Source: a virus
Virus record (IMG/VR): IMGVR_UViG_3300043409_000039
Span: 1 to 21,892 of that record
Reading direction: 5' to 3' (one strand)
DNA length: 21,892 nt
Positions within the stretch are counted from its first letter, which is position 1; the number at the start of each line of letters is the position of its first letter. Made by a program: the position numbers and the translations under genes. Under the pieces are notes generated by a model. It was given only the letters and a program-made list of their open reading frames with translations, made no database searches and had not been told where the DNA came from. Positions 13,666 to 19,694 of this stretch are shown one piece after another.

Positions 13666-14700
13666 TTAAATACCAATCAAACGAACGCCTGCGAAAACAT
13701 CACGGATAGTGCAACAAACTCGTTTTTCAGCAAACAGATAAATAAATCCTGCTTGTGTTTGGTCAAACCGCTTAATACTCATTAGTTCGTTGTCTGCAAT
13801 CGTAAAGAATTGCGACCATTCTGCAAGGTAGACTGGATAATTGCCAACGCCTGAAACATCCATGTACGGGTTTGGAATAACTGGATGACCAAAGATGTAC
13901 AAAACTGCGCCGCCATCTTCGCTGCCCAATTCAATAAAATTGTTTTTGGTTGATGATGTTTTTAATAATCGAAATGCTGCAATTGTAGTTGGGTGCATCA
14001 TCCAAGCAGTTGTATCTTTGTAAAGATATTGGCTAGGCAATGCGGCTTGCAGATTAACTAAATCATCGTAGCCAAGACCACCGCTGTGCGTGTGGTTAAC
14101 CTCTAGCATCGTGTGCAAGCCGTTTGTCATGGCAGACCCACTAGTTCCAAAGGCTGCTGCGGTTGTTGAGCCTGCGTAGCTGTTTAAGCCTCGCACGCCA
14201 CTCGTTGCACCGTAGTTAACTGTAGTGCTTCCTGCTTGGTCATTATTGAACATCATCGCAAGTGACTCTTGCTGTGCGAATTCAAGCATTAAATCTGAAA
14301 CGATAGATTCTTCAAGATTGTTAATGTCTGATAGCACGGCGGTGCGAACTGGCACGCCTGCGTTAAGCGAGCGTACAGGCAATTGCCAAAATGCTGTTGC
14401 AATATTTGGCGAACCTGTGTTGTTGTTTACAGGGTATCCCCAAGGGTTGTTAGTGCTGTTTTCAATCAACGTGGCGTTACCAGTTTTCACTACAAATGCT
14501 TCATCTGAACCAATTGTTTGAATAATGCGTGAACCGTCACGCAAAGGATTATGTTCTCGTTTTGATGCAAACGCATCATCATAAATAACTCGACCGCCGA
14601 CCCCTGAGCCTGACCCAGTTAGCACAGAGGCTTCTTTCAAGTTGACCGTGGCTTCGCCGTCTAGCAGGGCTTTTTTTACTGACTCAAGAATGAGGCTCAT
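13666..14700 (-). CDS. Major capsid protein 2, paralogue lacking the scaffold domain
   Basis: This 344-residue HK97-fold protein is related to the preceding capsid protein over most of its length. Its KEASVLTGSGSGVGGR at residue 22 aligns with residue 104 of the first. WQLPVRSLNAGVPVRTAVLS, then VSDLM.EF, then FNNDQAG match the equivalent blocks, as does the end KRFDQTQAGFIYLFAEKR. It lacks about 82 N-terminal residues, the coiled-coil delta domain. All core segments are present, so it seems functional and not a relic. It may be a minor shell subunit, a pentamer or vertex form, or a copy co-assembling on the scaffold of the first. It ends two bases before the connector ATG. The start is ATG with a weak GGA. 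Confidence 0.85.
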   Translation of the reverse strand: MSLILESVKKALLDGEATVNLKEASVLTGSGSGVGGRVIYDDAFASKREHNPLRDGSRIIQTIGSDEAFVVKTGNATLIENSTNNPWGYPVNNNTGSPNIATAFWQLPVRSLNAGVPVRTAVLSDINNLEESIVSDLMLEFAQQESLAMMFNNDQAGSTTVNYGATSGVRGLNSYAGSTTAAAFGTSGSAMTNGLHTMLEVNHTHSGGLGYDDLVNLQAALPSQYLYKDTTAWMMHPTTIAAFRLLKTSSTKNNFIELGSEDGGAVLYIFGHPVIPNPYMDVSGVGNYPVYLAEWSQFFTIADNELMSIKRFDQTQAGFIYLFAEKRVCCTIRDVFAGVRLIGI

Positions 14701-14727
14701 TGTGTGATTTCCAAATAAGTTAAACAG

Positions 14728-14758
14728 TTCGGGAGAGGTGTTTTAAGCCTCCCCCGAA
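14728..14758 (-). promoter_or_regulatory. Intercistronic hairpin between the two capsid genes
   Basis: On the transcribed strand TTCGGGGGAGG pairs with CCTCTCCCGAA across a nine-base loop: eleven pairs, one of them G-U. It starts six bases after the stop of capsid gene 1 and lies 28 bases before the ATG of capsid gene 2. The bases after it (CTGTTTAACTT) are only mildly T-rich, so a complete intrinsic terminator is doubtful. It more likely tunes expression by partial termination or by protecting the 3' end of the capsid 1 message. Confidence 0.6.
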
Positions 14759-14763
14759 TTTAC

Positions 14764-16107
14764 TTAGTTTGCAGTGCCAGTAGAGCGATAACGAATGATT
14801 GCGAATGGGTCAACAACAGAAGTTGCCAAGCGTTTTTCACCGTAGAAAGTGATAAATCCGGGCAATGTCTGATCGTATCTACGCAGAACCATGTTCAGGC
14901 GGTCAACGATGGTATGACCTTTCTGCCAATCACCAAAGTACATTGGATAGTAGCTAGTTGTGCTTGCTGCGCCAGTTGTTGGCTGTGATGGGTTGTCAGC
15001 GTACTTGTTAACAACAACATCAAAGCCAAGCAATTGACCAACGATGCCATCGGCACGGGCAAGACCGTCAACGTAGATTGGTCGACCTTGTGAGTCAACT
15101 AGACCACGAATGGCTTGCAGCAAAATTGGATTTACAACAAACTTTGCCGAATCAGTCCAGTATTGCTGTGGCAAGCTATATACAAAGTTAATAACGTCTT
15201 TGTAAACAATAGCGTTTGCGCCTACAGTGTTAACGTTCGAGGTTAACTGGTCGTAAGTTGCAAGGCTATGTAAACCTGACGATGAACCTGTGCCGCTTGT
15301 ACCAAATGCTGCGGTGCTAATTGTGCCGCCTGCGTAGGTAGCGTTTGCGCCTGCGTACTGGTCAAGACCACGCAGACCGTTTGTGCCGCCGTAAGGATTT
15401 CCGGCTGATTGAGCAGCTTGGTCATTATTCTGCATAAGCGATTGTGCCTCGCTCTGACTGAATTCTGCCATCATGTCTGAAACAACGTTTGACTCAAGAC
15501 CATCAATATCGTCAAGGGCTGCCGTGCGGATCGGGAACTGAACGTTCAAATCTTGCAAGGTCAATTGCCAGATGTTTGTATCTTCAGTTGTGGTTGCGCC
15601 GTTGTTTTGGATTGTGTATCCCCATGCAGCCCCGCTGTTGCCAATTTTGGATCTAAATTGATAGGTTGAACCATCTGTTGCAACAGAACGTGACACGCCA
15701 CGCATAGGGTTCATTAAACGCAGAGGTGCAAATACTGGATCGTAAGCTGTACGACCACCAACGCCTGCACCGCTGCCTGTAAGGGCTGATGCTTCTTTCA
15801 TGTATGCAGCATATTGTGACTCGTCTGCAAACATTGTCAGTTCTTTTTGAACCTTAGCACCGGACTTGTAGAAGTCACGGATTTGCTCTTTTACAGAACG
15901 GTTAATTTCCTGCGAAATACTTTTGTAAGTCTTAATGACAGGCACGGCTGAAACAGAAGATACTTTCGCTTCTAGTGCTGCGACTTTTTCCTCGAACGAT
16001 GCTTTCGCTTCTTCGATTGCGGCTACTGCTTGTGCTTTAACTTCGTCAATCTTAGCTGCATTTGATGCTTCGATTGCGTCAAGTTTTTCAATGATTTTTT
16101 CTGACAT
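14764..16107 (-). CDS. Major capsid protein 1, HK97 fold with scaffold (delta) domain
   Basis: This 447-residue protein is the main shell subunit. Residues 1-52 are an Ala/Glu/Lys coiled coil (IEKLDAIEASNAAKIDEVKA and onward), and residues 53-103 a charged linker. This is the internal scaffold that the upstream protease would remove. The mature HK97-fold part starts around residue 104 with KEASALTGSGAGVGGR and ends with RRYDQTLPGFITFYGEKR near the C-terminus, typical of HK97-type capsid proteins. The start is ATG with GAGGA at the right distance. A second capsid-like gene follows after 63 bases and a strong hairpin. The length suits a one-gene capsid plus delta domain. Nothing suggests damage. 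Confidence 0.95.
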   Translation of the reverse strand: MSEKIIEKLDAIEASNAAKIDEVKAQAVAAIEEAKASFEEKVAALEAKVSSVSAVPVIKTYKSISQEINRSVKEQIRDFYKSGAKVQKELTMFADESQYAAYMKEASALTGSGAGVGGRTAYDPVFAPLRLMNPMRGVSRSVATDGSTYQFRSKIGNSGAAWGYTIQNNGATTTEDTNIWQLTLQDLNVQFPIRTAALDDIDGLESNVVSDMMAEFSQSEAQSLMQNNDQAAQSAGNPYGGTNGLRGLDQYAGANATYAGGTISTAAFGTSGTGSSSGLHSLATYDQLTSNVNTVGANAIVYKDVINFVYSLPQQYWTDSAKFVVNPILLQAIRGLVDSQGRPIYVDGLARADGIVGQLLGFDVVVNKYADNPSQPTTGAASTTSYYPMYFGDWQKGHTIVDRLNMVLRRYDQTLPGFITFYGEKRLATSVVDPFAIIRYRSTGTAN

Positions 16108-16116
16108 GATAATTCC

Positions 16117-16914
16117 TCAAATACGTTTGGAAAGTACCGCTAACAATTCTCGTTCCTCAAGGGCTTTTAGAATGTTATCGGCTTCATTGACCACCGTATC
16201 AGGATCACCCTGACTTGGGGCAGATTCAAGGGCTTTGACAGCATCACGCTGCTCAAGAGCTTTCTTGAGTACGCAAGATACGGCGGTCGCATCTTTTCGT
16301 GAAACCCCTGCATCACGCAGGACTTTTTCGATTGTTCGTGGGTTCATATTTCCTTTGGCATCAAAATATTCAAGTTGTTGAATATTGGCTTCAGGATTGT
16401 TTGGGTACATCACTACGCTAATTTCACGTAGTCCACCCTTAGTGATTTGAAAATATCCATCTTCGTATGGGTCATCAGAGCCAACAGTCATTGGCGTACC
16501 ATCTTCTTTAACCCATTGAAATTCATCAGCGTATGCGCCAACAGAAACACCGCCAAACATTTTGGGTGATTCTTTAAGAACTGAATATAGGTCAGAACCC
16601 GCTACGGTATTTAGATAAAGTTTGCCAGATGCAGACATACCGTTTTCATCAAACGTTACATCATTCCATTCACCGACAGGCATCCCCATGTCGTTATGAT
16701 TTAGGAACATCGGCATTGGTTTGTCAGACTTGGCAAATTCATCTGCCCATTGTGCAAAGCCTTCGGGCTGATAGTTAAACTTGCGCCCATCTGCGCCTTT
16801 TCTTGCACCCCAACTGGTGATACGGGCTTCGATTTTGCCTGTTGGGTTAGCTGCTTCGTCTGCTGATTTGCCCAAGGTAACTTGCGCTTCGCAAACTAAC
16901 GTGATTTGTTTCAT
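16117..16914 (-). CDS. Prohead maturation protease (HK97 gp4/U35-like)
   Basis: This 265-residue serine protease would cleave the scaffold/delta domain of the major capsid protein and itself during head maturation. Numbering from the ATG at 16914, the catalytic His is at 73 in MFLNHND, the nucleophile Ser at 124 in GGVSVGAY, and the conserved LREISVVMYPNNPEA is at 162-176, with E164 a possible third member. After residue 180 comes a helical, charged tail typical of proteases that enter the procapsid. A longer frame would begin at a TTG four codons upstream. I prefer the ATG because GGGG lies eight bases before it. The gene ends with TGAGGA, its stop overlapping the ribosome binding site of the capsid gene, which gives tight coupling to its substrate. 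Confidence 0.93.
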   Translation of the reverse strand: MKQITLVCEAQVTLGKSADEAANPTGKIEARITSWGARKGADGRKFNYQPEGFAQWADEFAKSDKPMPMFLNHNDMGMPVGEWNDVTFDENGMSASGKLYLNTVAGSDLYSVLKESPKMFGGVSVGAYADEFQWVKEDGTPMTVGSDDPYEDGYFQITKGGLREISVVMYPNNPEANIQQLEYFDAKGNMNPRTIEKVLRDAGVSRKDATAVSCVLKKALEQRDAVKALESAPSQGDPDTVVNEADNILKALEERELLAVLSKRI

Positions 16915-17047
16915 TGATAGCCCCAAGACTAATTGATTGATTATTATCTTGTATTGTGGGCTGCTGCACTACTTTTTTCGGTAGTTTAACACTAGGTTTT
17001 TTAATTTGTAAATTTAATAATGCACAAATCTTGTTAACCGTGTCCAT
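16847..17047 (-). CDS. Possible small coupled protein between portal and protease
   Basis: This 66-residue open frame starts MDTVNKICALLNLQIKKP at an ATG that overlaps the HNH stop (TGATG). It fills the otherwise empty 132 bases before the prohead protease and then runs 68 bases into it in another frame. The stop/start overlap is the type used by real genes throughout this block, and by the portal/HNH junction. The first half is basic and helical with no recognised domain. The overlapping second half (SLRSASYLGQISRRSS) may merely be a shadow of the protease. No function can be assigned. It could be a genuine small head gene once coupled to the portal, or only leader sequence for the protease. 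Confidence 0.45.
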   Translation of the reverse strand: MDTVNKICALLNLQIKKPSVKLPKKVVQQPTIQDNNQSISLGAINETNHVSLRSASYLGQISRRSS

Positions 17048-17100
17048 CAGGTAGCCCCAATATTGTTTTTCCGCTTCTGATTGCCGCCGCCACCGCCTGT
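17047..17100 (-). repeat. Portal C-terminal tail, copy 2 (fused to HNH gene)
   Basis: This is the second copy of the portal tail, read in frame as the end of the HNH protein. It is probably the original portal end, because it is directly followed by a TGATG overlap leading into the next native reading frame, the arrangement expected of the uninvaded genome. Gly codons differ between the copies (mostly GGC here, mixed GGT/GGA in the portal), which suggests the portal copy came from another lineage rather than from a recent exact duplication. Confidence 0.75.
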
Positions 17101-17652
17101 AGTTATTTCCCAAATTTTAAACCTACTTTGCGGTTTTTTTGACCCATCTAACCAACTTCTTATAGTGCATCTGTTTAATCCCAGACTTTGTGCAGCCAAG
17201 GTGATGCAATCAAAGTTAATGCCATTTATTCGTAATTTTTTTGAACTTGGATTGGTTGTGCCATAATTTTTTAAGGTATCGCTGCCTCGCAATTTAATCA
17301 TTGCATCTTTGTGCTTACTTTTTATTTCTGGTCTGCTCATGGCATTGTTGTTGCCGCTTTTGCCTTTCTTTTTGTTGACTTCATCAGAAAATTTACGATT
17401 TAAATTTGGCTTGCAAATTAAAGCATTTGTTTTGTGATTCGCTTGCCTTAAAAGTCTATTGTATGCCCACGCATCAGCATCTTTTTTGTGCAATTTATAC
17501 AAAACATAATGAGCAATAGCATGATCTATTGGCGAAAGTAAAATTAAATTATTAGGCGTGTTGTCACCACCTGCATGGATTGGCACTATATGATGCCAAT
17601 GAAACCCTGCAAGTAGTTTTGGTTTTTTTGTGTGTATTTTTTTTCGTGGCAC
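17047..17652 (-). CDS. HNH homing endonuclease with portal-like C-terminal tail
   Basis: This 201-residue free-standing homing endonuclease carries an HNH core at residues 18-48 (HWHHIVPIHAGGDNTPNN, then LILLSPIDHAIAH): catalytic His at 20/21, Asn at 34/35, third His at 44 or 48. A Lys/Asn-rich linker with NNNAMSRPEIKSKHKDAM follows (about 100-120). A DNA-binding module RINGINFDCITLAAQSLGLN continues to SRFKIWEI, as in NUMOD/IENR1-type repeats. The start is GTG overlapping the portal stop (TAGTG); no ATG is available nearby. The last 17 residues, TGGGGGNQKRKNNIGAT, do not belong to any endonuclease module and nearly repeat the portal tail. This suggests the gene landed inside the portal's 3' end and kept the old end as its own. 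Confidence 0.92.
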   Translation of the reverse strand: MPRKKIHTKKPKLLAGFHWHHIVPIHAGGDNTPNNLILLSPIDHAIAHYVLYKLHKKDADAWAYNRLLRQANHKTNALICKPNLNRKFSDEVNKKKGKSGNNNAMSRPEIKSKHKDAMIKLRGSDTLKNYGTTNPSSKKLRINGINFDCITLAAQSLGLNRCTIRSWLDGSKKPQSRFKIWEITTGGGGGNQKRKNNIGAT

Positions 17653-17705
17653 TAGGTTGTCCCTATGTTTGCCCTACGTTTTTGATTGCCACCACCTCCA
17701 CCAGT
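17652..17705 (-). repeat. Portal C-terminal tail, copy 1 (inside portal)
   Basis: Seventeen codons plus the stop encode TGGGGGNQKRRANIGTT. The copy at 17047-17100 encodes TGGGGGNQKRKNNIGAT. By hand alignment 14 of 17 residues and 34 of 51 coding bases agree, with most differences at third positions. Both copies end in a stop/start overlap: TAGTG here, TGATG in the other. The simplest reading is that this copy was brought in with the endonuclease cassette and restored the portal's end. Confidence 0.8.
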
Positions 17706-19052
17706 CGATTGTGGACTAGTTCCGGCTATAGGTTCTTGCTTTTTGCCGCTAATTAACTCATCGTGACCGTCAACTTTAGGCATATTCAAATATTCTCTTG
17801 CCTCGTTCGCTGACATAATACCCGCATTTACGCCTTGCACCGCAAAATTGATCTGGTCGAGTGCTGCGCCTTTTAGGAAGTCTTTAGTGTCAAAGCGAAC
17901 GCACAAATTAGGATACCCTTTAAACAAATGGTAGTTTAATTTCTGCTCAATGTTAATAATCATTGGGTACATAGTGGCTTTGTAGAACTCATCCAGCATC
18001 GTTTGCGTGTTGTTGTATTTCTGATCGGCAATACCAATCATCGCAGGCGGCACACCAAACAAACCACAAATCCGCTTCATTGTTTGCGTCTTTAATTCTG
18101 ATGTTTGCGTGTCCTGTAGGGTCAACATATCAAGCGGTTGATACTTCATACCTTGATCTAAAAGCATCCCTTGTCCGGGCTTGCTCTGGTCTGTGGCACG
18201 ACTTCCAGTCATGCTAGACCATGCCTCTTTTAATCTAGCGGCAATCTCTTTATATTTGGCATCGGGAATAACTTGTTCAGTAACAAACATCCCGCTAGGC
18301 TTTGCCCCGTTCTGCATTACAAAGTTGGCATAAAGATCAATATCTTGGTCAAGTGCTACTAATTCCGTAGCCAAAATGCCCTTGTTAAATCCCGCCGAAC
18401 CTTGCCATGCAGCTTCTTTAACGTGCATGACTTGATGTGCAGATAGCGGCTCATCTTTGTTAAATCCATACGATGGGGTCGAGAGTGTATATGCAGGGTA
18501 GCGGGTATCGGTCAATCGACTAGTGATTAGCGTAGCGTCAAGGTTATACATCTCGATTGGCGTTTGCATTGAGTCTTGCTGATCTTTGCGCCACCAGAGC
18601 GTAAAAGTTTCGCCTGCCAAGTCTTGCCACATTGACCACTGATACCAGAATTCATATTGACTTTCAAAATGGTTTGGGTTGCGCAATAAGTTAAGGACTT
18701 GTTTGGCTTTAGCTTTGTCCCGTGCGCCAATCTTAGGTGACTGCAAAGCGTCAACAAACGTACCGTCATCAGCTTTCGACATAATGCTAATTGGCAATTG
18801 TGCCAATGCTCGTGCCTTTACGCCAACCGCTGCCATAACTGTAGAGTTACGGGTAAGCATAGACATATCAACGACACGACCTGCCGTAGTTGTACTGCTA
18901 GTCGTTACATATAACAGTTGTTGGCTTACAGTTTGCCTGCCGCCTGCGCCTTGATAAATTACGTTATTGCCTAATTGCGTTTGAGCGAACAACGTGTTGC
19001 TTTCACTTATTTGAGATGGCTTATCTCTTTTAAAAAAATTAAATATACCCAT
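17652..19052 (-). CDS. Portal protein (HK97 family)
   Basis: This 466-residue protein forms the ring at the capsid vertex through which DNA enters and leaves, and onto which terminase and connector dock. It matches HK97-type portals: an N-terminal arm MGIFNFFKR, a stem and wing region with YEFWYQWSMWQDLAGETF (about residues 133-150), and the characteristic late segment MKRICGLFGVPPAMIGI followed by an NNTQTM stretch. Length is normal. The ATG lies one base after the stop of the preceding endonuclease gene; the sequence AAAGGATTGAG before it is a good ribosome binding site. The C-terminus is a Gly-rich tail TGGGGGNQKRRANIGTT, and a diverged copy of this tail ends the following HNH gene. The portal's stop TAG overlaps the GTG start of that HNH gene (TAGTG). 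Confidence 0.95.
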   Translation of the reverse strand: MGIFNFFKRDKPSQISESNTLFAQTQLGNNVIYQGAGGRQTVSQQLLYVTTSSTTTAGRVVDMSMLTRNSTVMAAVGVKARALAQLPISIMSKADDGTFVDALQSPKIGARDKAKAKQVLNLLRNPNHFESQYEFWYQWSMWQDLAGETFTLWWRKDQQDSMQTPIEMYNLDATLITSRLTDTRYPAYTLSTPSYGFNKDEPLSAHQVMHVKEAAWQGSAGFNKGILATELVALDQDIDLYANFVMQNGAKPSGMFVTEQVIPDAKYKEIAARLKEAWSSMTGSRATDQSKPGQGMLLDQGMKYQPLDMLTLQDTQTSELKTQTMKRICGLFGVPPAMIGIADQKYNNTQTMLDEFYKATMYPMIINIEQKLNYHLFKGYPNLCVRFDTKDFLKGAALDQINFAVQGVNAGIMSANEAREYLNMPKVDGHDELISGKKQEPIAGTSPQSTGGGGGNQKRRANIGTT

Positions 19053-19053
19053 C

Positions 19054-19680
19054 TCAATCCTTTAGCGTTAAAAACCACCCGACTTTAGGCGGATAGCTAT
19101 ACAACTTTCCTTTTACAACGCAATTATTGCCGTACAAATTCATTCTTACTTTTTTTTCTGTGCAATTATTTCCAACCGCACAGTCAGCGATTGATGCAAA
19201 AATACCGTTAGGCGTGGTGTAAAAACCTTTAAATTTTATGTTTTTTTCACCTTTATTCTTACCTTTACTAGGCGTATACCCTATTTTTTTTATTGTTTCT
19301 TTTCTTTTTTCAATTGTTTTGATAGATTGTTTTTTGCCTAAATTAACTTTCCGCAAGTGTTCTTTTTGCGCTTGTGTTCTTTTAATCCCAAGATTTGTAT
19401 GTGTTCCTAATTGCCCTTCACCGCCGTCTGTGCGGTTTACCAATTTATATTTGTAAAACTTAAATTTTTGTATTGCTTCCATTTCAACAAGATATGCAAG
19501 TTCTTCATCAATGTTTTCAACTAACTTGTAACTGTTAAATCCACCGTCTTTATTGACAATGTTATGCCAATGCTTGTTTCTTTTATTTTTCCCGTCAATA
19601 CGTTTCTTTGTCCCTTTGCCAACATAGAAAGGAACGCCTGTGCCAATTCGTGTGTGAACGTAGACATATGCAGTATTCAT
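19054..19680 (-). CDS. GIY-YIG homing endonuclease (terminase/portal junction)
   Basis: This 208-residue free-standing homing endonuclease nicks or cuts a DNA target to spread its own gene. The GIY-YIG core is visible as YVYVHTRIGTG at residues 5-15 and FYVGKG at 18-23. A candidate metal-binding Glu lies in LVEMEA (64-69), and an NRTDGGEGQ segment (82-90) follows, as in many phage enzymes. The middle is Lys-rich and linker-like. Residues about 149-185 (KFKGFYTTPNGIFASIADCA onward) resemble the small DNA-binding repeats found at the C-end of such enzymes. It starts with ATG 14 bases after the terminase stop and ends one base before the portal ATG. It looks more AT-rich than its neighbours, consistent with acquisition. 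It has no role in virion assembly. Confidence 0.9.
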   Translation of the reverse strand: MNTAYVYVHTRIGTGVPFYVGKGTKKRIDGKNKRNKHWHNIVNKDGGFNSYKLVENIDEELAYLVEMEAIQKFKFYKYKLVNRTDGGEGQLGTHTNLGIKRTQAQKEHLRKVNLGKKQSIKTIEKRKETIKKIGYTPSKGKNKGEKNIKFKGFYTTPNGIFASIADCAVGNNCTEKKVRMNLYGNNCVVKGKLYSYPPKVGWFLTLKD

Positions 19681-19694
19681 GTATCAATTTTAAG

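Noticed and set aside
14728-14758. Intrinsic terminator after capsid gene 1
   Set aside because: The stem is strong but no convincing T-run follows, and the same operon continues, so I list it as a regulatory hairpin instead.
16117-16926. TTG start for the protease, adding four residues
   Set aside because: An ATG four codons downstream has GGGG at proper spacing, and MKQITL is a more natural beginning.
12369-19680. Group I intron or intein carrying the endonucleases
   Set aside because: Each endonuclease lies between complete genes with intact stops and starts; no host gene is split and no intein splice residues are visible.
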